From contig NZ_JABBYC010000035.1 in the NCBI RefSeq assembly GCF_016742955.1, positions 1 through 49,312 on the forward strand: a DNA stretch of 49,312 nucleotides. The letters are read 5' to 3'. The DNA is from Myceligenerans indicum (GTDB lineage Bacteria > Actinomycetota > Actinomycetes > Actinomycetales > Cellulomonadaceae). The first letter of the stretch is position 1, and each line of letters starts with the position of its first letter. The notes under the pieces were generated by a model that did not search any database, was not told the origin of the DNA, and worked only from the letters and a program-made list of their open reading frames with translations. Made by a program: the position numbers and the translations under genes. Below, piece after piece: positions 41,410-49,279 of the stretch.

Positions 41410-41943
41410 ATGACGGACGGCTTTCCTGGTGTGACGCTCGCCGAGCGGAGATCGGCATGGGAGTCCGCGATGGACGCCGCGCTCGCCGAGGCCGCCGAGG
41501 CGCTCGGGACCGACGACGTTCCCGTGGGTGCGCTGGTGCTCGACGAGACGGGCCGCACGATCGCCGTCGGCCGCAACGAGCGTGAGGCCTGTGGTGACCC
41601 GACCGCGCATGCGGAGGTGCAGGCGCTGCGGGCCGCCGCGGCGGCCCGCGGTGAGTGGCGCCTGGCGGGCTGCACGCTGGTCGTGACGCTGGAACCGTGC
41701 GTGATGTGCGCGGGCGCGCTGCTCCTGGCGAGGGTGTCACGCCTGGTGCTGGGCACGTGGGACCCGAAGGCGGGTGCCACGGGATCGGTCTGGGACCTGG
41801 TCCGCGACCGCAGGGCGAACCACGAGGTCGAGGTGATCGCAGGCGTTCGTGAGGAGCAGTGCGGCGCCCTCCTGCGTGACTTCTTCGAGTCCCGTCGCTC
41901 TGGCCGGGACGCGCCGGGGACAGGAGCAGTCGCCCGGGGGTGA
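41410..41943 (+). CDS. tadA: tRNA adenosine(34) deaminase TadA
   Basis: The 177-residue zinc deaminase converts A34 to inosine in tRNA-Arg(ACG). The catalytic motifs are 'TAHAEVQAL' (His zinc ligand, Glu proton shuttle) and '[13 protein letters not shown]' (two Cys ligands). The tail '[19 protein letters not shown]' is also typical. The leaderless -10 sets the ATG at 41410; an upstream frame from 41371 would cross the promoters. A basic, Gly-rich extension of about 15 residues ends the protein. Confidence 0.95.
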   Translation: MTDGFPGVTLAERRSAWESAMDAALAEAAEALGTDDVPVGALVLDETGRTIAVGRNEREACGDPTAHAEVQALRAAAAARGEWRLAGCTLVVTLEPCVMCAGALLLARVSRLVLGTWDPKAGATGSVWDLVRDRRANHEVEVIAGVREEQCGALLRDFFESRRSGRDAPGTGAVARG

Positions 41944-42004
41944 CCGGCGGACCGCTCATGCCCGGTTCCGGAGTGGCCGGCCGGCTGCGGCCCGGGTCAG
42001 GGGT

Positions 42005-43012
42005 TCACAGCGGCCGCCAGGCAGTGGTTCGGGTGGCCAGGTCCGTGATGCCGCCGCGCTCGGAGGGGGAGAAGGTGCCCACACGTGTGTCGGGGTGCAG
42101 GCGGTGGTCCCCCTCGTAGAGCTCCGCGAGCTGCTCGGCGGCGATGTCGTCCCCGGCGTCCGCGGCGACCAGAAGGTGCGCGAGCTCGTCGGTCAGGGCG
42201 TCGAACTCCTCCGACGACACGTCGAGTCCGGGCAGGCCGGCCGCGGCGGCGGCCCGCTTCCCGGCAACGGCCTCCGGAACGGCATCGGGGAGTGTCCCGA
42301 TGATCGGCCCCCACATGTCCCACAGCAGCAGTTCGTCGCGGTGCCGGTGGGCGACCTCCAGCAGCACGTAGCGCCGCACGAAGTCGTGGCCGGAGAGCTC
42401 CGGAACGCCCGCTACACCGAACTTCGCCGGGTCGGCGACGCCCGCGCGGATCGCGAGCCAGGCCTGTGCCGCGGTGACGAACGGCTGGTCGAGGTCGGAC
42501 ACCGGGTCATGGGTGGCGGTCGCGGGCATGTCGTACGGGTCGAAGTCCCACTCGTCGCCCGGGGCCAGCTCCGGATCCCAGCGAACCCACCGGCTCCCGT
42601 CCCAGTGCTCGACGACCACGTGGTCCGCGCCGGAGCCCGGCTCGAAGTACCGGGCGAACCCGATGCGTGACCGTGCCGGCACGCCGTGGCTGCGGAGCAC
42701 ACCCAGTGCGAACAGCGTGTGGTCCCGGCAGCAGCCGGCCACCTGCTGCCGCGGTTCGCGTGGGGTGTCGAGCGGGCCCGTGGCGCGCCGGGTGGCGGTG
42801 TCGAGGATGGCCGACAGCCAGCGATGGTCGATGTCGTGCCACTGTTCCGGACCGATCCCGTCGGGCAGGTTCCGGTAGTGGACCACGGTGGCGCAGGCCG
42901 CCGTATGCGCGGCGGGTGGCTCGGGCGCGATGGCGGTCAGCAGGTCGGTGTGCGGCCCGGGGTCGCTGTACGGACTGTGGGTCGCCCAGTCGCCGAGGCT
43001 CGGAGCAGGCAC
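42005..43012 (-). CDS. Transglutaminase-like domain protein
   Basis: The 335-residue cytoplasmic protein has a transglutaminase-like core: the Cys in 'QQVAGCCRDHTLFALGVLRSHGVPARSRIGF', His in 'GADHVVVEHWDGSRW' and Asp in 'WDPEL' give a Cys-His-Asp triad order. Such bacterial proteins may be proteases or cross-linkers; the substrate is unknown. After the core comes a helical region of about 150 residues without a recognised domain. The GTG at 43012 follows aagggacg; minus-strand TAGCGT (43059-43054) 41 bases upstream is a likely -10. There is no signal peptide. Confidence 0.82.
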   Translation of the reverse strand: MPAPSLGDWATHSPYSDPGPHTDLLTAIAPEPPAAHTAACATVVHYRNLPDGIGPEQWHDIDHRWLSAILDTATRRATGPLDTPREPRQQVAGCCRDHTLFALGVLRSHGVPARSRIGFARYFEPGSGADHVVVEHWDGSRWVRWDPELAPGDEWDFDPYDMPATATHDPVSDLDQPFVTAAQAWLAIRAGVADPAKFGVAGVPELSGHDFVRRYVLLEVAHRHRDELLLWDMWGPIIGTLPDAVPEAVAGKRAAAAAGLPGLDVSSEEFDALTDELAHLLVAADAGDDIAAEQLAELYEGDHRLHPDTRVGTFSPSERGGITDLATRTTAWRPL

Positions 43013-43127
43013 GTCGTCGTCCCTTCCTCTTCCTTCGAGAATGCGGTGCGACGACGCTAGCAGGAAATTTGCCCGATTTTCCAGATAAATTGCGGACGAC
43101 AGACCTGGACCTGGATGGCGCGCGATG

Positions 43128-44024
43128 TCAGCGTGGGGTCGCGGCCGGCGCGGGCAGGCGCTTCGCAAGTTCCGGGAGCACCGTGCTGGTACCGTCGTCG
43201 ACCTTCACCATGGCGTACACGTCGCCGCGGGTCGCGCCGCGGTTGACGATGACCACGGGTTTGCCGTCGCGCGCCGCGCGCTTCACGAAGCGCAGTCCGC
43301 TCATCACGGTCAGGGAAGATCCGGCGACGAGCAGCGCGTCGGCATCGTCCACCATGGAGTAGGCGGCGTCGACGCGGTCGCGTGGCACGTTCTCGCCGAA
43401 GTAGACGATCTCAGGCTTCAGCACGCCGCCGCAGGAGTCGCAGGCCGCCGGGCGGAAGTGAGCCGTGGCGGAGATGACGGCATCGGCGTCGGGGGCGATC
43501 TCGATGTCACCCACCGCGCCGACCGATTCCGCGAAGCCCGGGTTGAGTGCGTCGAGGCGCTCGGCGAGAGCGGCGCGCGGCACCACCAGGGAGCAGGACA
43601 GGCAGATCACCCGGTCATAGCGTCCGTGCAGGTCGATGACGTTGCGGGAGCCGGCCTCCTGGTGCAGGAGGTCGACGTTCTGGGTGATCGTCCCGGACAG
43701 CAGGCCTCGTTCTTCGAGGTCCGCGAGCGCGTGGTGCCCGGCGTTGGGCTCGGTGCGGTGCATGTGCCGCCATCCCACGTGGTTGCGGGCCCAGTAGTGT
43801 CTGCGGAAGTCCTCGTCGCCGATGAACTGCTGGTAGGTCATGGGGTTGCGCGGAGGGGAGCCTGGTCCACGGTAGTCGGGAATGCCGGAGTCCGTGGAGA
43901 TCCCGGCCCCGGTCAGGGCTGCGATCCGGTTCCCGGCCAGCACGCGCACGGCGTCGTCGACAGTGGTCAGTGCGACGTCGACGGGCTCGGGGTGCCAGGT
44001 GGTGGGGCGCGAGACGGGCTGCAC
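43128..44024 (-). CDS. Sir2 family NAD-dependent protein deacetylase
   Basis: The 298-residue sirtuin removes acyl groups from lysines with NAD+. It has 'LTGAGISTDSGIPDYRG', 'TITQNVDLLHQ', catalytic His in 'IDLHGRYDRV', a structural zinc site of two C-x2-C pairs ('CLSCS' and 'CDSCGG'), 'KPEIVYFGENVP' and 'VAGSSLTVMSG'. The pattern resembles the class II (SIRT4-like) sirtuins of Actinobacteria. The GTG at 44024 has minus-strand TAGGCT six bases upstream, so it is leaderless. Confidence 0.95.
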   Translation of the reverse strand: MQPVSRPTTWHPEPVDVALTTVDDAVRVLAGNRIAALTGAGISTDSGIPDYRGPGSPPRNPMTYQQFIGDEDFRRHYWARNHVGWRHMHRTEPNAGHHALADLEERGLLSGTITQNVDLLHQEAGSRNVIDLHGRYDRVICLSCSLVVPRAALAERLDALNPGFAESVGAVGDIEIAPDADAVISATAHFRPAACDSCGGVLKPEIVYFGENVPRDRVDAAYSMVDDADALLVAGSSLTVMSGLRFVKRAARDGKPVVIVNRGATRGDVYAMVKVDDGTSTVLPELAKRLPAPAATPR

Positions 44025-44030
44025 GTCACG

Positions 44031-44036
44031 AGCCTA
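44031..44036 (-). promoter_or_regulatory. Leaderless -10 element of the sirtuin gene
   Basis: Minus-strand TAGGCT stands 6 bases before the GTG at 44024. Confidence 0.6.
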
Positions 44037-44129
44037 AGAGATCCCGTCGTGGCCGTGCGCCGCCGCCGAGAGGGTGGACCGGTGTCGGGTGGGGCCCGGG
44101 CAGTGTGCGCGCCTGAGGAGGTCAGGGCC

Positions 44130-44159
44130 TTGACGAGGCGTTCTACATCGATGAAAACT
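44130..44159 (+). promoter_or_regulatory. Candidate promoter of the arabinanase gene
   Basis: TTGACG (44130-44135) and AAAACT (44154-44159) are 18 bases apart. The spacer contains the 8-bp palindrome CATCGATG (44146-44153), which could be a repressor site. Confidence 0.45.
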
Positions 44160-44209
44160 GGCCTGTGGCGTCCAGTGCCGGGCGCCGCAACCTCAAGGAG
44201 GAGGTCCGT

Positions 44210-45646
44210 ATGGAACCGACACGGGTTCTCGCACGGCGAGGTCCGCGGGCGGCGTTCACCCTGCTCGCCGTGACGGTGCTCGCCCTGGCTCACCTCGCGG
44301 TCCCTGCCGCCGGGCCGGCGTCGGCCGCCACCATCGACACCGGGACCTGGTACGTCCTGGTCAACCAGCACAGCGGCAAGGCGATGGAGATCGCCGACGG
44401 CTCGTCCGCGCAGGGCGCGGAGGTCACCCAGTTCACCCGCAACGACACCTGTGCCCAGCAGTGGCGATTCCTCGACTCCGGGGGCGGCTACTACCGCCTC
44501 GTGAACCGGTGCAGTGGCCTCGTGGCGGAGATCTACGAGCACTCGCTCGACAACGGCGCAACCGTCGACCAGTGGGCCGACCTGGGCAACCCCAACCAGG
44601 AGTTCGCGGTCCAGGACGTGTCCGGCAACATCCAGCTCGTCAACCGCAACAGCGGCAAGGCGCTGGACCTGTGGGAGTGGTCCACCGCCGACGGCGCTCG
44701 CATCTCCCAGTACGACGACACGAACGCTGCGAACCAGCAGTGGCAGCTCGTCGCGGTGGACGGTGTCGGCGCCACGTACCCGCAGCCCGGCACGGTCACG
44801 GGCGACACGTTCGCCCACGACCCCGAGGTGCTGAAGAAGCCCGACGGCGAGTATCTGCTGGCCTTCACGGCGAACGGCGTCGGGCTCAAGACGTCGGGCG
44901 ACCGCACCAGGTGGACCGACGTCGGCTCCGCGTTCCCCGGCGGCACCCCGTGGGCCGACGAGTACACCGGCGGGGACCGCAACCTGTGGGCGCCGGAGCT
45001 CAGGTACGCGAACGGGCAGTACTACCTCTGGTACTCGGCGTCGTCCTTCGGGTCCAACACGTCCGCGATCTTCCTCGCGACGAGCCCCACCGGGGCATCG
45101 GGGACCTGGACCAACCAGGGTGTGGTGATCGAGTCCGGCGCCGGGGACGACTTCAACGCCATCGATCCGGCCGTGACAGAGGACCGGAGCGGCAACTGGT
45201 GGATGAGCTTCGGCTCGTTCTGGTCGGGCGTCAAGCTGATCCGGCTCGACCCGTCCACCGGCATGCGGTCCGGCTCGGCGTTCCACGGCATCGCGAGCCG
45301 TGGGGGCGGCGCGATCGAGGCCCCGACGATCCACTACCGGGACGGCTACTACTACCTGTTCGTGTCGTTCGACCTGTGCTGCCGGGGTGCCGACTCCACG
45401 TACCGAGTCATGGTCGGGCGTTCGACGTCGATCACGGGACCCTACGTGGACCGGGCGGGGACGTCGATGATGGACGGCGGCGGGACCGAGATCCTGGCAA
45501 GCCACGGCTCCGTCCACGGGCCGGGGCACCAGACGGTGCTGCCGGACTCCGACGCGCTCTTCTACCACTACTACCGGGACGACGGCGTGGCACAGCTCGG
45601 GATCAACCTGCTCACCTACGACGGCGGCTGGCCGACCGTGTACTGA
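44210..45646 (+). CDS. Secreted GH43 arabinanase with ricin-type (CBM13) domain
   Basis: The 478-residue protein has a signal peptide cut near PASAA (about residue 40), then a ricin-type beta-trefoil (about 45-180) with Q-x-W type repeats ('QQWRFL', 'QEFAVQ', 'QQWQLV'), then a five-bladed GH43 domain. Catalytic residues can be placed at Asp in 'FAHDPEVLKK', Asp in 'FNAIDPAVTED' and Glu in 'GGAIEAPTIHY', the pattern of endo-1,5-alpha-L-arabinanases. It should cut arabinan side chains of pectin outside the cell, the lectin domain holding it to the substrate. aaggaggagg upstream sets the ATG. The lectin lies before the enzyme; in many relatives it comes after. Confidence 0.92.
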   Translation: MEPTRVLARRGPRAAFTLLAVTVLALAHLAVPAAGPASAATIDTGTWYVLVNQHSGKAMEIADGSSAQGAEVTQFTRNDTCAQQWRFLDSGGGYYRLVNRCSGLVAEIYEHSLDNGATVDQWADLGNPNQEFAVQDVSGNIQLVNRNSGKALDLWEWSTADGARISQYDDTNAANQQWQLVAVDGVGATYPQPGTVTGDTFAHDPEVLKKPDGEYLLAFTANGVGLKTSGDRTRWTDVGSAFPGGTPWADEYTGGDRNLWAPELRYANGQYYLWYSASSFGSNTSAIFLATSPTGASGTWTNQGVVIESGAGDDFNAIDPAVTEDRSGNWWMSFGSFWSGVKLIRLDPSTGMRSGSAFHGIASRGGGAIEAPTIHYRDGYYYLFVSFDLCCRGADSTYRVMVGRSTSITGPYVDRAGTSMMDGGGTEILASHGSVHGPGHQTVLPDSDALFYHYYRDDGVAQLGINLLTYDGGWPTVY

Positions 45647-45689
45647 CCGTGCCGGTCCGGGCCCGGGGCCCACGCCGCGGGCTCCGGCT

Positions 45690-45728
45690 CCTGACCCCGG
45701 GACCCGGGTCCAGGGGGCAGGGGTCAGG
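45690..45728. terminator. Hairpin between the arabinanase and AhpD-like genes
   Basis: CCTGACCCC (45690-45698) pairs with GGGGTCAGG (45720-45728), and inside lies the palindrome GGACCCGGGTCC. It sits between convergent genes in a very G+C-rich gap. Confidence 0.65.
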
Positions 45729-45780
45729 GGCCCGGGCGCAGGTGAGGCCTGGACCGGGGGCGGCGGGGCGCCCGTTGCCG

Positions 45781-46254
45781 TCAGGCGAACTGACCCGGCC
45801 GGTAGCTTCCGGCCGGGGTGCCGGCCAGGACGTTGAGCCTGTTGTAGGCGTTGATGACGGCGATCAAAGAGATGAGGCCCGCGAGCTCGTCGTCCGAGAA
45901 CTGCTTGCGGGCGAACTCCCACACGTCGTCGTCGACGCCGGTCCGGGCGTCGGCGATACGTGTGCCCTCCTCGGTCAGTGCGAGCGCGGCACGCTCGGCG
46001 TCGGTGAACGTCGTGGCCTCGTGCCAGGCGGCGACCAGGTTGAGCCGGACCGGGTCCTCGCCCGCGTGGACCGCGTCCTTGTAGTGCATGTCCGTGCAGA
46101 AGCCGCAGCCGTTGATCTGGCTGGCCCGCAGCAGCACCAGGTTCGGGATCTCGGGGGCGAGGCCGGCGGTCTCGGTGGCCTTGGCCGCCGAGTTGAGGTG
46201 CTTGACGATCTTCGCGGTGAGGGGGCTGGCGTAGAAGTTGAAGCGCGGTTCCAT
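45781..46254 (-). CDS. Carboxymuconolactone decarboxylase / AhpD-like protein (ECF41 partner)
   Basis: The 157-residue protein is a CMD/AhpD fold with the redox pair C-x-x-C in 'QINGCGFCTDMHYKDA' and a nearby His, typical of alkylhydroperoxidase-like proteins. ECF41 sigma factors are commonly encoded beside a CMD, oxidoreductase or epimerase (the 'COE' partners), which matches the divergent sigma gene here. A minus-strand ribosome site (aaggac) precedes the ATG at 46254, and an ECF41-type promoter lies about 40-67 bases upstream. It probably is the main target of that sigma factor; its substrate is unknown. Confidence 0.93.
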   Translation of the reverse strand: MEPRFNFYASPLTAKIVKHLNSAAKATETAGLAPEIPNLVLLRASQINGCGFCTDMHYKDAVHAGEDPVRLNLVAAWHEATTFTDAERAALALTEEGTRIADARTGVDDDVWEFARKQFSDDELAGLISLIAVINAYNRLNVLAGTPAGSYRPGQFA

Positions 46255-46294
46255 GGCGGTGTCCTTCGTTCTCGTGTTCGGGGTTCGCTGTCAT

Positions 46295-46321
46295 GACGGA
46301 TGCCGTGGGGGCGATGTGACC
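46295..46321 (-). promoter_or_regulatory. ECF41-type promoter of the AhpD-like gene
   Basis: On the minus strand GGTCACA (46321-46315), exactly 16 bases, then CGTC (46298-46295) match the TGTCACA-N16-CGTC signature I recall for ECF41 promoters except at the first base. Confidence 0.8.
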
Positions 46322-46363
46322 GGGTGTGGCGGGCGTCACTCTCCGACCTGCGTCGCGGGTTCG

Positions 46364-46390
46364 GGTCACAATCGCGCGTGGCGAACCGTC
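46364..46390 (+). promoter_or_regulatory. ECF41-type promoter of the sigma factor gene
   Basis: GGTCACA (46364-46370), exactly 16 bases, then CGTC (46387-46390), identical in hexamers and spacing to the opposite-strand promoter. It implies that the sigma factor transcribes its own gene. Confidence 0.8.
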
Positions 46391-46445
46391 ATGAGTGCAG
46401 GCCGGGTGACGGCACACGGGCGGCACGGGACTGAAGGAGAGAGTC

Positions 46446-47330
46446 ATGCACGACGAGGTCAACGACGTGGACCGGTGGCTCGCGCACCGGTTCGAGGACG
46501 ACCGTCCGCGTCTGGTGGCGGTCGCCTACCGGATGCTCGGCTCGACCGCGGAAGCTGAGGACGCGGTGCAGGAGGCGTGGTTCCGGCTGGCCGCCACGGA
46601 CTCGGCCGAGATCCAGAACCTGAGCGGCTGGCTGACCACCGTGGTGGGGCGGGTATGCCTGGACCAGTTGCGGTCGCGCAAGGCGAAGCGGGAGCAGCCG
46701 ATCCCCGAGGCCTCCGCCGACCTCCCGGCCCCACCGGCCGCTGCCGACCCCGAGGCCGCAGCGCTCATGGCGGACTCCGTCGGGCTGGCGCTCCTGGTGG
46801 TCCTGGAGACGCTCGATCCGGCCGAGCGTCTGGCGTTCGTGCTGCACGACCTGTTCGGTGTCCCCTTCGATCAGGTCGCGAAGATCGTGGACCGTTCCCC
46901 GGCCGCCGCCCGGCAGCTGGCCAGCCGTGCCCGACGCCGGGTGCGCGGCAACCCGGAAGCGCCGAGCCCCGAGCTGACCGCGCAGCGCCGCGTGGTCGAC
47001 GCCTTCACCTCTGCCGCCCGGGACGGAGACTTCGACGCCCTCGTGGCTCTCCTGGACCCCGGCATCACCCTCCGCATCCACGGGAGCGGCGTGAACGACC
47101 TCATCCGGGGCGCCTCCACCATCGCAGGCCGCGCCATCACCTTCTCCGCCATGGCGGAGAGCGGGCACCTCGTCCGGGTGGGCGGGCAGATCGGTGCCAT
47201 CGGCGGCAGCGTCGGCCGCCCGGCGAGCGTCATGGTCTTCACGATCCAGGACGGGCGGATCACCGGGCTAGACACGTACACCGATCCGGACGCGATCCGA
47301 GGGCTGGAGCTGACGTTGCTCGACGCGTGA
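46446..47330 (+). CDS. ECF41 family sigma factor with SnoaL-like C-terminal domain
   Basis: The 294-residue sigma factor has region 2 ('LVAVAYRMLGSTAEAEDAVQEAWFRL', 'WLTTVVGRVCLDQLRSRK'), region 4 ('FVLHDLFGVPFDQVAKIVDRSPAAARQLASRARRRV') and a fused SnoaL/NTF2-like domain (about 180-294) ending with 'DGRITGLDTYTDP', the DGKI-type motif of ECF41. In this group the C-terminal domain acts as the built-in regulator, and no separate anti-sigma factor is present; none is found here. The linker has only a vague trace of the WLPEP motif ('PIPEA'). gaaggagag upstream sets the ATG. It is divergent from its AhpD-like partner. Confidence 0.94.
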   Translation: MHDEVNDVDRWLAHRFEDDRPRLVAVAYRMLGSTAEAEDAVQEAWFRLAATDSAEIQNLSGWLTTVVGRVCLDQLRSRKAKREQPIPEASADLPAPPAAADPEAAALMADSVGLALLVVLETLDPAERLAFVLHDLFGVPFDQVAKIVDRSPAAARQLASRARRRVRGNPEAPSPELTAQRRVVDAFTSAARDGDFDALVALLDPGITLRIHGSGVNDLIRGASTIAGRAITFSAMAESGHLVRVGGQIGAIGGSVGRPASVMVFTIQDGRITGLDTYTDPDAIRGLELTLLDA

Positions 47331-47376
47331 CGCGCCGCGCCCGACCGCTCCGCCGCAGCGCTGGCAGGATGGCGGC

Positions 47377-47730
47377 ATGGAGCGTGTACACGGAATTGGC
47401 GGCTACTTCCTGCGAGCTTCCGACCCGGGGGCCCTGAGCGCGTGGTACCGCGACTGCCTGGGGCTGGACGCCGACGACAACGGCTTGTGGCATCAGGAGG
47501 CGGGCGCGACGGTGTTCGCGGCGTTCGAGTCCGAGACCGACTACTTCGGCTCCCTCGACCAGCAGGCCATGCTCAACTTCCGTGTCCGGGACCTGGACGC
47601 GATGCTCGCGCAGCTGCGTGCCAAGGGGGCGAACGTCGCCGAGAAGACGCAGGACATGGAAGGAGTCGGCCGGTTCGGCTGGGTCACCGATCCCGAGGGC
47701 AACCGGGTCGAGCTGTGGCAGCCTGCCTGA
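47377..47730 (+). CDS. VOC (glyoxalase/bleomycin resistance) superfamily protein
   Basis: The 117-residue protein has the paired beta-alpha-beta-beta-beta folds of VOC proteins: 'GIGGYFLRASDPGALSAWYRDCLGLDA' first and 'MLNFRVRDLDAMLAQLRAKGANV...TDPEGNRVELWQP' second. The metal-binding Glu and His positions typical of glyoxalases are partly present (final Glu in 'VELW'). Its substrate is unknown. CAGGAT six bases before the ATG suggests a leaderless message. It lies 46 bases after the sigma gene and could be read from the same transcript. Confidence 0.88.
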   Translation: MERVHGIGGYFLRASDPGALSAWYRDCLGLDADDNGLWHQEAGATVFAAFESETDYFGSLDQQAMLNFRVRDLDAMLAQLRAKGANVAEKTQDMEGVGRFGWVTDPEGNRVELWQPA

Positions 47731-47832
47731 CCGGGCGCGGTTGCCGCTCCGCCCGCGAGGCAGCGCAGGCACCCTGAACCGCTGGAACGCACGACGAGTG
47801 TCCTGACCGAGCGGACCTCCCGGGCGAGCGGC

Positions 47833-48402
47833 TCAGCCGGCCTCCGCAGGGGGCAGGTCGACGTCGAGCATCGCGTACAGCAGCATGTCCCGGCGTTCCG
47901 CGCCCACCTGTTGCCAGCCGCGCAGCAGACCCTCCCGCTGGAAGCCCGCGCGTTCGGCCGTGCGCTGCGACGCCACGTTCCAGGGCTCGACGCACAGCTG
48001 GAGGCGGGGGATGTGGAGATCCTCCACGGCCCAGCGGGCGACCACCCGCAGAGATTCCGTCGCCGCACCGTGGCCACGGCCCGACGGCGCGAGCCAGTAG
48101 CCGATCCATGCCCGCCCCTCGTCCAGGTCTCTCAGCCAGAGACCGATCGCGCCGACCGGGTGCTGGTCCTCGGCCCGGGCGATGACGAACGGATAGCCGC
48201 TGCCCGCCGACACGCGGCCCCACTGGCGCCGGACGAAGGCCTCACCCGCCACCCGTGAGTACGGCGACGGAACGGTGGAGATCAGCGGGATGTACTCGTC
48301 CCGTGACGCCTCCTCGACGAGAGGCAGATCCGTAAGTTCCCAGGCACGGAGCACGAACCTCTCGCCCACGCTCAGGCGGGGGACCTCCAACGGGGCGCTC
48401 AT
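47833..48402 (-). CDS. GNAT family N-acetyltransferase (RimJ/RimL-like)
   Basis: The 189-residue protein resembles RimJ/RimL-type acetyltransferases: 'RFVLRAWELTDLPLVEEASRD' at the start, 'GAIGLWLRDLDEGRAWIGYWLAPSGRGHGAATESLRVVARWA' with the acetyl-CoA loop R-G-x-G-A, and 'PWNVASQRTAERAGFQREGLLR' near the end. It may acetylate a protein N-terminus or a small molecule. The ATG at 48402 is chosen since minus-strand CAGGAT lies exactly 6 bases upstream; a GTG at 48408 overlaps that spacer. Bases 48409-48530 upstream show no gene. Confidence 0.92.
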   Translation of the reverse strand: MSAPLEVPRLSVGERFVLRAWELTDLPLVEEASRDEYIPLISTVPSPYSRVAGEAFVRRQWGRVSAGSGYPFVIARAEDQHPVGAIGLWLRDLDEGRAWIGYWLAPSGRGHGAATESLRVVARWAVEDLHIPRLQLCVEPWNVASQRTAERAGFQREGLLRGWQQVGAERRDMLLYAMLDVDLPPAEAG

Positions 48403-48530
48403 GATCACATCCTGCCCGGCGCGTCGACGCGGGGCAGGTCGGCATCACCACGAAGGGCCGTTGCCGGAGGCGGCCATGTGTCTCCACCGGCCGGCCCCGC
48501 CGGCGCGGGCAGCGGCGCGAGCCCAGGACG

Positions 48531-48974
48531 TCACGCTCGCGACCTGATCTCGCGGAGCATCGCGGGCACGGCGAAGTCTCCGACGACGTGCAAGAAGTCA
48601 TCGCACGTGAGGTCCTCGTCCCTGCCGTCCGCCGAGAGCTGCCACCAGTGATCGGTGCGGCCGGCGACGGGGCCGATCCTCTCCTGGAAGCGGAACGGGT
48701 GGAGCGAGTAGACGTTGGGCGACGGCTTGGTCCGGGGCGCGGGACCGTCCTCGTGCGCTCTTGTCCAGTCCTCCCGGCCCACGACACTGAGGTTGGCCGT
48801 GAAGTGAACCGCGTCCCGGTCGCTCCACGTGGCGCGCTGAATGCCGAACTGCGCCCAGCAGACGTCGCTCGGCAGCGAATAGAGCCGGCCGGACCCCCGC
48901 ATGCCCATCGCCCGCAGGCCAGGGGCGATCCGATCCCGGACGACGGTACGGAAGCGCTCCTGTGCCGACATCAC
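48531..48974 (-). CDS. DUF4304 domain-containing protein
   Basis: The 147-residue protein follows the DUF4304 pattern: 'SAQERFRTVVRDRIAPGLRAMGMRGSGRLY', then 'CWAQFGIQRATWSDRDAVHFTANLSV', a region common in proteins tied to toxin-immunity or unknown functions. No catalytic motif, signal peptide or membrane helix is visible. The GTG at 48974 has minus-strand TACGGT six bases upstream (leaderless); the next codon is ATG (48971), an alternative start. Confidence 0.78.
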   Translation of the reverse strand: MMSAQERFRTVVRDRIAPGLRAMGMRGSGRLYSLPSDVCWAQFGIQRATWSDRDAVHFTANLSVVGREDWTRAHEDGPAPRTKPSPNVYSLHPFRFQERIGPVAGRTDHWWQLSADGRDEDLTCDDFLHVVGDFAVPAMLREIRSRA

Positions 48975-49198
48975 GGGCCAACCGTAGCGAAGGCCCAAGG
49001 AGGCTCCCCGAGCCGGCTCTCTGCCGGCAACCTGGCCTTCACCATGCGTACTCGCTGACCGCGTCCACCCGGGTGACAGGCGGTTCCACGGGACCTTTCT
49101 GGGATCAAGCCCGAAAACCACGAGCCCCTGACCGGCGTCTCCGCTGGTCAGGGGCTCGGATCGTACTGCGGGTGCGGTAGCGGTGGTGTGTGGTCTCA
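48975..49198. other. Gene-free stretch before the IS481-like end
   Basis: Apart from the -10 of the DUF4304 gene (minus strand TACGGT, 48986-48981) and the hairpin at 49121-49158, nothing coding is visible. Short frames here lack ribosome sites and family features. Confidence 0.5.
49121..49158. terminator. Strong hairpin upstream of the IS481-like end
   Basis: A perfect 13-bp stem (cgagcccctgacc / ggtcaggggctcg) with a 12-base loop. No gene ends just before it on either strand inside the window, so it may be the terminator of a gene displaced by the insertion, or part of the element border. Confidence 0.65.
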
Positions 49199-49267
49199 GG
49201 ACATCGGAATGGGGTGTCTCGGGTCATCGGTATAGCGTGTCGCGGGACATGGGAATGGCCGGTGGGC
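49199..49267 (+). repeat. Three tandem 23-bp imperfect repeats at the IS481-like left end
   Basis: Units start at 49199, 49222 and 49245, each opening GGWCATSGG. Units 1 and 2 agree at 18 of 23 positions, units 1 and 3 at about 15. They directly precede the transposase start and are probably transposase-binding sites in or next to the terminal inverted repeat. Confidence 0.65.
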
Positions 49268-49279
49268 GGATGCTCGCTC

